DNA of 64,000 nucleotides from Weissella minor (GTDB lineage Bacteria > Bacillota > Bacilli > Lactobacillales > Lactobacillaceae), in NCBI RefSeq assembly GCF_001437425.1, contig NZ_JQCD01000009.1, positions 1 through 64,000 on the forward strand, given 5' to 3'. The number at the start of each line of letters is the position of its first letter. Position 1 is the stretch's first letter. Shown in pieces: positions 18,043-27,094 of this stretch. The notes below the pieces were generated by a model that made no database searches, was not told where the DNA came from, and saw only the letters and a list, made by a program, of their open reading frames with translations. Position numbers and translations under genes: made by a program.

Positions 18043-19539
18043 ATGACTGAAACGACTGAAAAGAAGATTCGCGTGCGTTATGCGCCATCACCAACTGGCC
18101 ATTTGCACATTGGAAATGCCCGAACAGCACTATTTAATTGGCTATTTGCCCGCCACTATAATGGTGAATTTATCGTTCGTATTGAAGATACTGACCAAAC
18201 ACGTAATATTGAAGATGGTGAACACTCACAATTAGACAATCTTGCATGGCTTGGTTTAGATTGGGATGAATCACCAGCTAATCCAGGTGAGTATGGACCA
18301 TATCGTCAATCAGAACGTTTGGAAATTTATAAGCCATTGATTCAAGACTTATTGGATCGTGGTTTGGCTTATAAGTCATACAAAACATCAGAAAAATTAC
18401 AAGCAGAACGTGAAGCGCAACAAGCAGCTAAGCAAGCACCACACTATGTGTATGAATATGCCGGAATGAACGATGAAGAAATTGTTCAAGCACAAGCTGA
18501 TGCTGAAGCAAAGGGCTTGCCATACGTTGTGCGTTTGCATGTGCCAGAAGATAAGGTATATGCTTGGGATGACATGGTTAAGGGCCACGTTGAAATCAAC
18601 TCAAATACAGTTGGTGGTGACTGGGTCATTCAAAAAGCTGATGGCATGCCAACTTACAACTTTGCGGTAGTTGTAGATGATCACATGATGGAGATTTCAC
18701 ACGTCCTTCGTGGGGATGATCATGTTTCAAATACACCTAAGCAATTGATGATTTATGAAGCATTTGACTGGGAAGCACCACTTTTCGGACACATGTCATT
18801 AATCATTAATGCTGATACAGGTAAGAAGCTATCAAAGCGTGATGAAACAATCTTGCAATTCATCGAACAATATCGTGAATTGGGTTATTTGCCTGAAGCA
18901 ATGCTGAACTTTATTGCTTTGCTTGGTTGGTCACCTGTTGGTGAAAAAGAAATCTTCAACAAAAAGCAATTGGTTAAGCAATTTGATGAAGCGCGTCTAT
19001 CAAAGTCACCAGCTAAATTTGATAATAAAAAGCTAGAATGGATTAACAATGAATGGATTAAGACTGGGGACCAAGATATGGTCTTTGATAAGTTGATGCA
19101 ACAACTTGTTAAGTCTGAACTTGTTGATCCTGCTGCACTTACAGCTGAAAAGATGCAATGGTTGCGTTCAGTTATGAATGTCTATATGGACGGTGTGTCA
19201 TACACAGCCCAAATTGTGCCATTAATTCAACCAGTCTTTTTCAATATGCCAAAGGCAGATGAAATCGATGATTCACAAAAAGAGTGGATGGCTGGGGAAG
19301 ATGTCCCAATGCTATTGAACTTGTTTAGTGAAAAGTTGGCTGCTTTGCCAATCTTTGATGCAAGTAGTATCTTAGCAACGGTTCGTGAAATTCAAAATGA
19401 AACAGGTATTCGTGCCCGTAATCTTTGGAATCCACTTCGTATTGCAACAACCCGTCAAGAACAAGGACCTAACTTAGGTTCATTGCTCGAATTATTGGGT
19501 CGTGAACAAACATTAGCTAATATTAAAGATTTTCAATAA
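18043..19539 (+). CDS. gltX: Glutamyl-tRNA synthetase
   Basis: A 498-residue class I aminoacyl-tRNA synthetase charging tRNA-Glu, and in most Gram-positive bacteria also tRNA-Gln, which is then amidated. The HIGH-type motif is HIGN at residues 22-25 and the KMSKS-type motif is KLSKRDE. The start at 18043 follows AAGGAG; an in-frame ATG at 18010 has no such site. A terminator follows, and the cysS gene that often comes next in Bacilli is not here. Confidence 0.95.
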   Translation: MTETTEKKIRVRYAPSPTGHLHIGNARTALFNWLFARHYNGEFIVRIEDTDQTRNIEDGEHSQLDNLAWLGLDWDESPANPGEYGPYRQSERLEIYKPLIQDLLDRGLAYKSYKTSEKLQAEREAQQAAKQAPHYVYEYAGMNDEEIVQAQADAEAKGLPYVVRLHVPEDKVYAWDDMVKGHVEINSNTVGGDWVIQKADGMPTYNFAVVVDDHMMEISHVLRGDDHVSNTPKQLMIYEAFDWEAPLFGHMSLIINADTGKKLSKRDETILQFIEQYRELGYLPEAMLNFIALLGWSPVGEKEIFNKKQLVKQFDEARLSKSPAKFDNKKLEWINNEWIKTGDQDMVFDKLMQQLVKSELVDPAALTAEKMQWLRSVMNVYMDGVSYTAQIVPLIQPVFFNMPKADEIDDSQKEWMAGEDVPMLLNLFSEKLAALPIFDASSILATVREIQNETGIRARNLWNPLRIATTRQEQGPNLGSLLELLGREQTLANIKDFQ

Positions 19540-19550
19540 CAGATAGATTA

Positions 19551-19584
19551 AAAAACACAATTCCCTGTTGAATTGTGTTTTTTA
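19551..19584 (+). terminator. Terminator of gltX
   Basis: AAAAACACAATTC / GAATTGTGTTTTT hairpin. Confidence 0.9.
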
Positions 19585-19721
19585 TGTTGTGCGCGCATGG
19601 GTATGATAATATTGAAATTAATGTTAAAATAATAAGGTTATCGAACAAATTGCGAATGCTTGTGATGACATACTAAATGTAATTAAAAATTTAAAAAATT
19701 AGAAACAAAGGAAGATTCAGA

Positions 19722-22091
19722 ATGGCGAATCCATTACGAAAAATAATTGAAAGTGATCGCGGTACACTAAAGCGATTATCTCGTACAGCTGATCAAGTGA
19801 TGGCTTACGAAGATGAAATAGCGGCCTTGTCAGATGCCGACTTACAAGCTAAAACTCTTTATTTCCGTGAACAATTAGCAAACGGTAAAACTTTAGACGA
19901 TATTTTGCCAGAAGCATTTGCTGTTGTGCGTGAAGCAGCCAAGCGTGTCTTAGGTTTGTTCCCATTTAAGGTGCAAATCATGGGATCATTGGTTTTGCAT
20001 GGTGGAAATATTGCCGAAATGCGTACTGGTGAAGGTAAAACTTTGACGGCTACCATGGCGGTTTATTTGAATGCCCTTCCAGCTAAAGGTGTCCACGTTG
20101 TGACGGTTAATGAATACTTGTCAGAACGTGACGGTGAAGAAATGGGAGAACTCTACAAGTGGTTAGGACTAACTGTGGGGATTAATGTTTCTGAAATGGG
20201 ACCAGAAGAAAAGCGTGAAGCCTATAATGCAGACATTACGTATTCAACTAACTCAGAAATCGGATTTGATTTCTTACGTGATAACATGGTTGCACGTAAG
20301 GAAGATCGTGTGCAACGGCCACTTAACTTTGCCTTGGTCGATGAAGTTGACTCAATTTTGATTGACGAAGCGCGTACACCGTTGATTATTTCGGGAGCAC
20401 CTGCTCAAGAAAATAAGCAACTGTTCTACAAGGCTGATAAGTTTGTTAAGAAGCTGGTTGAAGAAGAAGACTACACGGTTGATTTGGAAACAAAGACGGT
20501 TAACTTAACTGATGAAGGAATTGATAAGGGTGAACAAGAGTTTAATTTGCCAAACTTGTATGAGCAAGGAAATTCAGCTTTGACCCACCATATTGACCAA
20601 GCCCTTCGTGCGAACTATACCATGTTGAATAACAAGGATTATGTTGTGCGTGATGGTGAAGTTGTGCTTGTTGATGCGTTCTCAGGACGTATTCAAGAAG
20701 GACGTCGTTTCTCTGACGGATTGCACCAAGCTTTGGAAGCAAAAGAAAAAGTTCAAGTTCAAGAAGATAATCGTGCGATGGCTTCGATTACTTACCAAAA
20801 CTTGTTCCGTCGCTATAACAAATTGTCAGGTATGACAGGTACGGCGCAAACTGAAGCGGAAGAATTCCGTGAGATTTATAACATGGAAGTGATTACGATT
20901 CCAACGAACCGTCCAATCCAACGTGTTGACGATCCAGATTTGCTTTATCCCAACCTTCACTCAAAATTTGATGCTGTTGTTGAATTAGTTGACGAATTGC
21001 ATCAAAAGGGACAGCCTATTTTGATTGGTACCGTTGCGGTTGAAACTTCAGAATACCTGGCTAACTTACTAAATCAACGTAATATTCCACACAATGTGTT
21101 GAATGCCAAGAATCACGCTAAAGAAGCTGAAATTATTGCGAATGCCGGTCAAAAGGGTGCTGTAACAATTGCCACCAACATGGCTGGTCGTGGAACCGAC
21201 ATCAAGCTTGGCCCTGGGGTCAAAGAAATTGGTGGATTAGCAGTTATTGGTACTGAGCGTCATGAATCACGTCGTATTGACAACCAATTGCGTGGACGTG
21301 CTGGTCGTCAAGGTGACCCAGGTTATTCACAATTCTTCCTATCTTTGGAAGATGATTTGATGCTTCGTTTCGGTGGTGAACGTTTGAAAAATATGATGGA
21401 ACAAATGAACATCCAAGAAGAGGATGCAGTCATTAAAAATCGTTTGATTACACGTTCTGTCGAATCAGCGCAACGTCGTGTTGAAGGAAACAATTACGAT
21501 TCACGTAAGAATGTTTTGCAGTATGATGATGTTATGTCACAACAACGTGAAACATTCTATGGTAATCGTAACCAATTGATTGATGAAGAAGATTCATTGG
21601 AAGATGTTATTTTGCCAATGGTTGAACGCACAATTGATCGCGTTGTTGAAAATAATACCATCGGTAAAGATAACGAATGGGACCTATACGCTTTGAACGA
21701 CTTCGCACGCTCAGTCTTAGTACCACAAGATACGGTGCAGGTATCTGATTTGCGTGATAAGAACCGTGATGAATTGAAAGATTATCTATACGGTCGTGCC
21801 AAGGACGTTTACCAAGAAAAGCATGATCAATTAAGCGATAATGAGCAATTCTTGCAATTTACGCGAGTTGTTGTGCTACGTGTGGTGGATAATTATTGGA
21901 CGGAACATATGGAAAATATGAACCAATTACGTGATTCAATTCAATTGCGTGGTTATGGTCAATTGAACCCATTGATTGAGTATCAAGAAGAAGGTTATCG
22001 TATGTTTGAAGAAATGATTGCTTCGATTGAATACGATTCAACCCGCTTGTTCATGAAATCAGAAATTCGTCAAAATCTACGGTCTGAATAA
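19722..22091 (+). CDS. secA: Preprotein translocase ATPase SecA
   Basis: A 789-residue motor that drives proteins through SecYEG. Walker A RTGEGKT is at residues 101-107, the DEAD-like [16 protein letters not shown] follows near 207, and helicase motifs NMAGRGTDI and [11 protein letters not shown] lie in the second ATPase fold. The C-terminus stops after the helical scaffold ([11 protein letters not shown]): the zinc-binding C-terminal tail of many SecA proteins is absent, as in some other lactic acid bacteria. It starts behind AAGGAAG. It is monocistronic or weakly coupled to prfB. Confidence 0.95.
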   Translation: MANPLRKIIESDRGTLKRLSRTADQVMAYEDEIAALSDADLQAKTLYFREQLANGKTLDDILPEAFAVVREAAKRVLGLFPFKVQIMGSLVLHGGNIAEMRTGEGKTLTATMAVYLNALPAKGVHVVTVNEYLSERDGEEMGELYKWLGLTVGINVSEMGPEEKREAYNADITYSTNSEIGFDFLRDNMVARKEDRVQRPLNFALVDEVDSILIDEARTPLIISGAPAQENKQLFYKADKFVKKLVEEEDYTVDLETKTVNLTDEGIDKGEQEFNLPNLYEQGNSALTHHIDQALRANYTMLNNKDYVVRDGEVVLVDAFSGRIQEGRRFSDGLHQALEAKEKVQVQEDNRAMASITYQNLFRRYNKLSGMTGTAQTEAEEFREIYNMEVITIPTNRPIQRVDDPDLLYPNLHSKFDAVVELVDELHQKGQPILIGTVAVETSEYLANLLNQRNIPHNVLNAKNHAKEAEIIANAGQKGAVTIATNMAGRGTDIKLGPGVKEIGGLAVIGTERHESRRIDNQLRGRAGRQGDPGYSQFFLSLEDDLMLRFGGERLKNMMEQMNIQEEDAVIKNRLITRSVESAQRRVEGNNYDSRKNVLQYDDVMSQQRETFYGNRNQLIDEEDSLEDVILPMVERTIDRVVENNTIGKDNEWDLYALNDFARSVLVPQDTVQVSDLRDKNRDELKDYLYGRAKDVYQEKHDQLSDNEQFLQFTRVVVLRVVDNYWTEHMENMNQLRDSIQLRGYGQLNPLIEYQEEGYRMFEEMIASIEYDSTRLFMKSEIRQNLRSE

Positions 22092-22099
22092 AAACGAAA

Positions 22100-22133
22100 A
22101 AGAGCCGGGATTTTATCCCGACTTTTTTCTTTA
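22100..22133 (+). terminator. Hairpin between secA and prfB
   Basis: AGCCGGGA / TCCCGACT stem with one mismatch, then a T run. It may only attenuate read-through into prfB. Confidence 0.6.
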
Positions 22134-22152
22134 GAAAGATAAGAGGACAGAA

Positions 22153-23271
22153 ATGGAAATTGCTGAAGCGCGGCGCCAATTAAGCGAAATGGCTCAAGAA
22201 GTTGAAAAATTTGGGCAGTCTTTGGATTTAGATGCCATGAATGATGAAATTGCCGCTAATGAAGATGAGATGAGTCATCCTGATTTCTGGAATAATCATG
22301 AAACGGCGCAAAAAGTGATTGATCAAAATAATGATTTAAAAAATCGTCGTGACAATTACTTAAAGTTACAGGATGAAGTTGAAGAAACGACAGCTGCCTT
22401 AGAATTACTGATTGAGGATCCTGAAGATCCAGATATGCAAGCTGAAATTACGGATAATTTGGCTGCATTGAGTCAAGATTTAGAAGCTTATCGTTTGGAA
22501 CAATTGCTGAATGAACCATACGATAAGAACAACGCAATTTTAGAAGTACATCCAGGTTCTGGTGGTACCGAGTCTGCCGACTGGGGTGCCAACATGCAAA
22601 GAATGTATACGCGTTGGGCTGAACAACATGGATTCAAAGTTGAGATTATGGACTACCATGCTGGGGATGTTGCCGGAATCGATTCGGTAACATTGAAAAT
22701 TAATGGTCGAAATGCATATGGTTATCTACGCTCTGAACGTGGTGTGCATCGTTTTGTCCGTATTTCACCGTTTGATTCAGCTGGACGGCGTCATACGTCA
22801 TTCGTATCCATTGATGTCATGCCTGAATTGGATGATTCAGTTGAAGTTGATATTAATCCCGCAGATATTAAGATGGATGTGTACCGTGCATCTGGGGCTG
22901 GGGGACAGCATATTAATAAGACGTCATCAGCGGTGCGTTTGACTCACGAACCGACGGGGATTGTTGTGGCGTCGCAACAAGAGCGTTCACAATTTCAAAA
23001 TCGTGATGTTGCCTATAATATGTTGCGTGCAAAATTGTATCAATTAGAGATGGACAAAAAGGAAGCCGAACGTGCAAAAATTGCGGGTGAACAACTTGAA
23101 AATGGTTGGGGCTCACAAATCCGTTCATATGTTTTCCAACCGTATCGAATGGTCAAGGATCATCGAACTAATTACGAATCAGGGAATCCGCAAGCCGTCA
23201 TGGATGGTGCGTTGGATCAATTTATGGATGCTTACTTACGTTGGAAGTTGGCATCAGAAAATCCAGAATAA
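22153..23271 (+). CDS. prfB: Peptide chain release factor 2 (no programmed frameshift)
   Basis: A 372-residue class I release factor reading UAA and UGA. The tripeptide anticodon SPF is at 205-207 and the catalytic GGQ at 250-252. In many bacteria prfB needs a +1 frameshift at a CUU-UGA-C site near codon 25. Here the frame is open throughout: codons 23-25 read TCT TTG GAT, in the place where the shift site would sit (SLDL). RF2 level is therefore not autoregulated by that mechanism in this organism. The start follows AGAGGA. Confidence 0.94.
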   Translation: MEIAEARRQLSEMAQEVEKFGQSLDLDAMNDEIAANEDEMSHPDFWNNHETAQKVIDQNNDLKNRRDNYLKLQDEVEETTAALELLIEDPEDPDMQAEITDNLAALSQDLEAYRLEQLLNEPYDKNNAILEVHPGSGGTESADWGANMQRMYTRWAEQHGFKVEIMDYHAGDVAGIDSVTLKINGRNAYGYLRSERGVHRFVRISPFDSAGRRHTSFVSIDVMPELDDSVEVDINPADIKMDVYRASGAGGQHINKTSSAVRLTHEPTGIVVASQQERSQFQNRDVAYNMLRAKLYQLEMDKKEAERAKIAGEQLENGWGSQIRSYVFQPYRMVKDHRTNYESGNPQAVMDGALDQFMDAYLRWKLASENPE

Positions 23272-23274
23272 TGA

Positions 23275-23311
23275 AAAAAACGGCTTGAGTTTGCTCAAAC
23301 CGTTTTTTTAT
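23275..23311 (+). terminator. Terminator of prfB
   Basis: AACGGCTTGAG / CTCAAACCGTT hairpin (one mismatch) followed by seven T. Confidence 0.85.
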
Positions 23312-23379
23312 ATATAAATTTGATGTATACTGATTGGTGTAAAGACACCCTATTGTTAAAAAGTCTTTGACTACCATTA

Positions 23380-23518
23380 TGTCGTTAAAGAATGGGAAGC
23401 ATTTCGCGGTTCCATTTGGCTTCTAAAATAACAAACGTGCTTGCGTTTTAAGTATATTCGGCAAGTGAAAACAAATACTGACAGGTTGCCGTAACGCTGT
23501 CTAATAACATGCGGAGGA
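23380..23518 (+). promoter_or_regulatory. Structured leader with H-type pseudoknot upstream of pnuC; candidate NAD+-II-like riboswitch
   Basis: Directly before the ribosome-binding site, CGGCAA (23459-23464) pairs with TTGCCG (23486-23491), and GACAG (23480-23484) in its loop pairs with CTGTC (23497-23501), giving a clean H-type pseudoknot with a 15-nt A-rich first loop. Two further hairpins precede it (AATGGGA/TTCCATT and AAACG/CGTTT). The NAD+-II class is known to be a compact pseudoknot upstream of pnuC in Lactobacillales, so that class is proposed; I could not check its consensus. No thiamine THI-box signature is seen. Confidence 0.5.
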
Positions 23519-23524
23519 ATGATG

Positions 23525-24220
23525 ATGATGTCTGTTGCCCAAAAGCTTAATAAGAGTGTCTATTTTGATATTCTAGGAGTTGTGATTGTTTTTATTTCAG
23601 CTTATTTTTCTGGTTTTTTATTTAATGATTTAACAACGACGATTATTGGAAATCAATGGTGGGCGAAGTATGTTCCATTCGGTTTGATTTCGGCGCTTTC
23701 AAGCTCACTATCATTGATGTCAACGCGTTTAGTTGGTAAAAATAAAAATAGTGGGAATGTGATTGGCGTTATTAGTACAGTGGTCTCTGGGACCATTGAC
23801 TATCTATTAGGGAATATGGGGGCTATTTTCACCTATCCAATCTCTTTTGTTGTGAATTGGCTTTCAGTTCATCAATGGAAAAATTATCAAGGAAAAATTA
23901 ATCACTTAGTTAATAAATGGTTACTTGCTATTTTGGTAGTAGGTGCCTTTGTCGTCGGATTTGGCTTGAACTATCTCGCCTTTCGCGGACAAGTAAATGC
24001 AATTTTTTACTTAGCGAGTTTGACATTTTCACTATCATTGACGGCTAACGTTTTGAATGTGTTAAAAATCAAAGAAGAGTGGGGCTTTTGGATTATTTAT
24101 AATTTTGCACAATTAGCGAAAGCGATTGTACAAGGAAATTTTGCGAACGTGGGAAAGTATATCTATTATCTCTTTAATGGGGGATTTGCTTTCGTGGTGT
24201 GGCAAGATCAAGAACAATAA
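23525..24220 (+). CDS. pnuC: PnuC-family transporter (nicotinamide riboside type)
   Basis: A 231-residue integral membrane protein with about seven membrane segments and the Trp/Tyr/Asn-rich pattern of PnuC proteins (IYNFAQLAKAI, NGGFAFVVWQ). PnuC proteins move vitamin precursors, most often nicotinamide riboside, by facilitated diffusion driven by intracellular phosphorylation. Four ATG codons lie in a row at 23519-23530; GGAGG at 23513-23517 gives best spacing to the third, so 23525 is chosen. The structured leader suggests control by an NAD-related metabolite. Paralogs for riboflavin or thiamine exist, so the substrate is inferred. Confidence 0.75.
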   Translation: MMSVAQKLNKSVYFDILGVVIVFISAYFSGFLFNDLTTTIIGNQWWAKYVPFGLISALSSSLSLMSTRLVGKNKNSGNVIGVISTVVSGTIDYLLGNMGAIFTYPISFVVNWLSVHQWKNYQGKINHLVNKWLLAILVVGAFVVGFGLNYLAFRGQVNAIFYLASLTFSLSLTANVLNVLKIKEEWGFWIIYNFAQLAKAIVQGNFANVGKYIYYLFNGGFAFVVWQDQEQ

Positions 24221-24227
24221 TAAAAAT

Positions 24228-24264
24228 AAAACCCTTACTTCAATTGAAAGTAGGGGTTTTATTT
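24228..24264. terminator. Bidirectional terminator between convergent genes
   Basis: AAAACCCTTACTT / AAGTAGGGGTTTT hairpin flanked by A and T runs. Confidence 0.8.
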
Positions 24265-24273
24265 TGGTCAAAA

Positions 24274-24486
24274 TTAACTTAATACAATCACAGCTCCAGC
24301 GATAACACCAAGAACGATGATCGCGACGAGTAGCACGACGATTAGCTTAACACTGAGTGGATAATGCTTTTCTTGTGGCTTAGCTTCTTCTAGCAAATGA
24401 TCTTCATATTTCTTGAGGTTTTCTTCAGAATATTGATTCTCATTTTGAGGCTGTTGATTGGGGACGTTCACATTTTTATTGCTCAT
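24274..24486 (-). CDS. Small single-pass membrane protein, unknown
   Basis: A 70-residue protein: a hydrophilic Asn/Gln/Glu-rich N-terminal 45 residues and one C-terminal membrane helix (VKLIVVLLVAIIVLGVIAGAVIVLS pattern, about 46-70). The start at 24486 follows CGGAG on the minus strand. I do not recognise the family. It lies alone between pnuC and tRNA-Lys. Confidence 0.7.
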   Translation of the reverse strand: MSNKNVNVPNQQPQNENQYSEENLKKYEDHLLEEAKPQEKHYPLSVKLIVVLLVAIIVLGVIAGAVIVLS

Positions 24487-24562
24487 GGCGGGATACTCCG
24501 TTCCTAATTTGACTGTATAGATAAAGCATAGTGAAAAAACTTGAAAAAAGCAAATAAATGAC

Positions 24563-24590
24563 TTGAATTTTATTAATGAGTAGGTATAAT
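24563..24590 (+). promoter_or_regulatory. Promoter of tRNA-Lys
   Basis: TTGAAT (24563-24568), 16-bp spacer, TATAAT (24585-24590), 34 bp before the tRNA. Confidence 0.7.
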
Positions 24591-24623
24591 AGTTTAAGTA
24601 AGCTAATTTGTTAGCGAGCATAT

Positions 24624-24696
24624 GTCTCCGTAGCTCAGTTGGTAGAGCAAGGGACTTTTAATCCTTGGGTCCACGGTTCGAGTCCGTGCGGGGACA
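24624..24696 (+). tRNA. tRNA-Lys (anticodon TTT)
   Basis: Acceptor GTCTCCG/CGGGGAC, D-stem GCTC/GAGC, anticodon loop CTTTTAA, T-arm CACGG-TTCGAGT-CCGTG, discriminator A. CCA is not encoded. Confidence 0.92.
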
Positions 24697-24702
24697 TATT
24701 AA

Positions 24703-24736
24703 AAAAGCACATGATTCTGTCATGTGCTTTTTTTGT
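24703..24736 (+). terminator. Terminator of tRNA-Lys
   Basis: AAAAGCACATGA / TCATGTGCTTTT hairpin and T run. Confidence 0.9.
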
Positions 24737-24753
24737 GCTTAAATTTGTATATA

Positions 24754-24784
24754 AAAAAACGTCTCTCAGATAGAGACGTTTTTA
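24754..24784. terminator. Terminator of the gdpD-like gene (minus strand), possibly bidirectional
   Basis: AAACGTCTCT / AGAGACGTTT stem with A run on the left (T run for the minus strand), just past the stop codon of the minus-strand gene. Confidence 0.8.
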
Positions 24785-24788
24785 TGAT

Positions 24789-25544
24789 TTACATGGCCAT
24801 TGCCGGTACTTTGCGTGCCACCAGTTGATGTGCAACATCAGTGAAGACACCGTCAACGCCTAATGTTGTTAAGTAATTAACTGTTTCAATATCATTAACG
24901 GTATAAACGTTAACTTGGAAACCACGTGCATGAATGGCGTTGATGTTTTCGGGTGTTGCATCAACTTGGTCTAAATGAATATATTGTGCGTCACATGCAT
25001 CTGCGATTAATTGCCAGTCATCAAGGAATTGGTGCTCATCGTAGAGTACCGCATATGCTAATTCAGGTGCGGCGGCATGTAGCTTTAATAGCATGATTGG
25101 ACTAAAGCTAGAGATAATTAGATTGACTTGGCTATTAATGTTTCTTAGATAAGGAACAAGCTTAGCAACTAATTGATCAGCAAGCGCGCTGCAGTTAGGT
25201 CCAGTAATACCTTTTAATTCGAGATTTAAATTCATTCCGGTTTGAGAAACGAACTGTGTTAGGTCATCCATTGTAAGTAGGCTAGCTTGTGCAAATTCAG
25301 GGCCAAACCAACTTCCAGCGTCAGCATCAATGATGTCATCGAATAATTGAGCTGATATTTCACCATTGTGATCGGTTGTTCGGTCAAGTCGGTCATCATG
25401 TAGGAGTACTAATTCACCATCAGCAGTGATTGAAACGTCGGTTTCAAACCAGTCTAAGTCATAATCAACCATTGGATTGAAACTATAGAATGTGTTTTCT
25501 GGAGCAATAGCAGATAAACCACGATGGGCGATAATTTTTGTCAT
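24789..25544 (-). CDS. Glycerophosphodiester phosphodiesterase
   Basis: A 251-residue TIM-barrel enzyme hydrolysing glycerophosphodiesters to glycerol-3-phosphate and an alcohol. The N-terminal IIAHRGLSAIAPENT carries the catalytic His and Arg, ETDVSITADGELVLLHDD carries the metal-binding Glu/Asp and second His, and LNLELKG the third metal-site Glu. There is no signal peptide, so it is cytosolic and of the UgpQ type. It likely recycles phospholipid or teichoic-acid breakdown products. The ribosome-binding site is AGAAG. Confidence 0.9.
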   Translation of the reverse strand: MTKIIAHRGLSAIAPENTFYSFNPMVDYDLDWFETDVSITADGELVLLHDDRLDRTTDHNGEISAQLFDDIIDADAGSWFGPEFAQASLLTMDDLTQFVSQTGMNLNLELKGITGPNCSALADQLVAKLVPYLRNINSQVNLIISSFSPIMLLKLHAAAPELAYAVLYDEHQFLDDWQLIADACDAQYIHLDQVDATPENINAIHARGFQVNVYTVNDIETVNYLTTLGVDGVFTDVAHQLVARKVPAMAM

Positions 25545-25670
25545 TTGTAAATCTTCTTTTCTTTGTTGAATGTGATAAGTTGTTTACGCTTTATATATTA
25601 AACGATAGATGTAAATTTACAGTACATAAAAGCAAGAATCAAGTAAAGATTTCTTTACAGAGATGACAAT

Positions 25671-25706
25671 TTAAATAAAAAAGACAAACTAATGAATTAG
25701 TTTGTC
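25671..25706 (-). terminator. Terminator overlapping the end of the HD-domain gene
   Basis: AGACAAACTAA / TTAGTTTGTCT stem whose 5' side on the minus strand contains the last codons of the gene; T run follows. Confidence 0.8.
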
Positions 25707-26194
25707 TCGCTTACATTTTTACGGTGCATAATTTTTTTAAATCGGTCCGTTGCGGGAGAAAAGAATTCCGCAATTGCTTGATAATTATCAACCATATCAA
25801 CAAGGATACTTTCTCGATAATGTGGCAAGGCAGAAGTGCTGCCCCACATATGTTTTAGAATAATATCCTGTTCTTTGGGTGATAACGTGGTAATCTTTTC
25901 TGCATTGCGCAATGCGACTCTTGGATGAATATAGGCATGGGTACCTAATTCAAATTTAGTGGTGCGCCAATCATAAAAGAATAAGTCATGGAGCAAACCA
26001 GCTCGCGCAACGGCTGTTGCATCTAAATGCCAACGTTTAGCTAGACGGTAGCTTTCATACGAAACATTGATGGAGTGTGTTAAACGATCTGAATGATGAT
26101 GTTGCACATATTGACCTAATCGCTGTACTTTTTCAGTCCGCAATAAATCCGCAACAATATCAACATATTCAGAATCTTCACGCCAGTTTTTCAT
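25697..26194 (-). CDS. HD-domain phosphohydrolase
   Basis: A 165-residue protein of the HD superfamily. Metal-binding residues appear as DRLTHSINVSYESYRLAKR (His), AGLLHDLFFYDWR (the HD pair), HPRVALRNA and DMVDNYQA (distal Asp). Family members hydrolyse nucleotides or phosphoesters, but the substrate cannot be assigned. It follows the SpoU methyltransferase gene by about 40 bp on the same strand, so the two may form an operon. Confidence 0.85.
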   Translation of the reverse strand: MKNWREDSEYVDIVADLLRTEKVQRLGQYVQHHHSDRLTHSINVSYESYRLAKRWHLDATAVARAGLLHDLFFYDWRTTKFELGTHAYIHPRVALRNAEKITTLSPKEQDIILKHMWGSTSALPHYRESILVDMVDNYQAIAEFFSPATDRFKKIMHRKNVSETN

Positions 26195-26233
26195 ATGAAA
26201 TTACCTCCGTTCTTTAATAATAGGTGTTGAAGC

Positions 26234-27004
26234 TTAACGTTGCTTTAAAGCAAACATAGCGACACCAGCAGCGACAGCGACATTCAAAGACTCTGCTTCA
26301 CCTGTTAATGGAATGAAGAGATTTTGTGAAGTGGCTGCTGCTAATTCTGGGCGCATACCTTGACCTTCGTTGCCCATTACGAGTGCAAAATCAGCTTGAG
26401 GCGCAACTGTAAATAAGTCAGCCGCTTCAGGATCTAATTGCGTTCCATAAACGTTAAGTTCGTTGTCACGGAATGTTTGGGTCCAGTTAATTAAATCACC
26501 AGTCGTGATGGTGAGGTGGAACTGACTTCCTTGCATGGCGCGGACAGCCTTTGGTGAATAAGGGTCGACAGATCCTTCACCAAAAACAACACCAGTGAAT
26601 CCAGCAGCATCAGCAGTGCGGACCATTGTCCCCACATTACCTGGATCTTGGATACCATCCAAGAATAACCAGGCCCCTTGATGCACATACTGCGGTTCAC
26701 GGGTTGCAGTAGGTAATGAGACCTCTGCAAAAATGCCTTGTGGCGTTACTAAGTCAGATAATTTTTTGGCAATTTCAGATGTTATTTCAAAAACAGGCAC
26801 ACCAAGTGGTAATTCTTCTTGATGCTCTGCTAGTTGAGCTGATGTACCCATAATGGCATGTAGATGTCCATCATGGTGAATAGCTTCTTGTACAAGATGC
26901 CATCCGTCCAATAAATAAGTCTGGCTCGTTTGACGGCCTTTTTTACTTTGCAACTTTTGCCATGCTTTGACACGGCTGTTCTGATTAGATGTTATATTTT
27001 CCAT
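26234..27004 (-). CDS. TrmH/SpoU family RNA 2'-O-methyltransferase
   Basis: A 256-residue SPOUT enzyme methylating rRNA or tRNA ribose with AdoMet. An N-terminal substrate-binding region (ITSNQNSRVKAWQKL) precedes the SPOUT motifs: DGIQDPGNVGTMVRTADAAG (motif 1), ALVMGNEGQGM (motif 2) and SLNVAVAAGVAMFAL (motif 3). Target unknown. The ATG at 27004 lacks a ribosome-binding site, and TATAAT lies immediately upstream, so the mRNA may be leaderless; an in-frame ATG at 27013 overlaps that TATAAT. Confidence 0.88.
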   Translation of the reverse strand: MENITSNQNSRVKAWQKLQSKKGRQTSQTYLLDGWHLVQEAIHHDGHLHAIMGTSAQLAEHQEELPLGVPVFEITSEIAKKLSDLVTPQGIFAEVSLPTATREPQYVHQGAWLFLDGIQDPGNVGTMVRTADAAGFTGVVFGEGSVDPYSPKAVRAMQGSQFHLTITTGDLINWTQTFRDNELNVYGTQLDPEAADLFTVAPQADFALVMGNEGQGMRPELAAATSQNLFIPLTGEAESLNVAVAAGVAMFALKQR

Positions 27005-27041
27005 AAAGACCATTATACGCTTATTCGTTCAACATTGCTTA

Positions 27042-27050
27042 TGTTATAAT
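27042..27050 (+). promoter_or_regulatory. Extended -10 element upstream of femX
   Basis: TGT-TATAAT, 45 bp before the femX start codon, divergent from the methyltransferase gene; no clear -35. Confidence 0.5.
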
Positions 27051-27094
27051 GAATGCAATATAATTGAAACAAATGTATAAAAGGAGATTTAATA

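Noticed and set aside
19600-19650. TTGAAA and TAAAAT upstream of secA as promoter
   Set aside because: The two hexamers are only 7 bp apart.
23312-23518. TPP or FMN riboswitch before the PnuC gene
   Set aside because: Neither the conserved THI-box CTGAGA nor the RFN consensus is present; the compact pseudoknot fits another class better.
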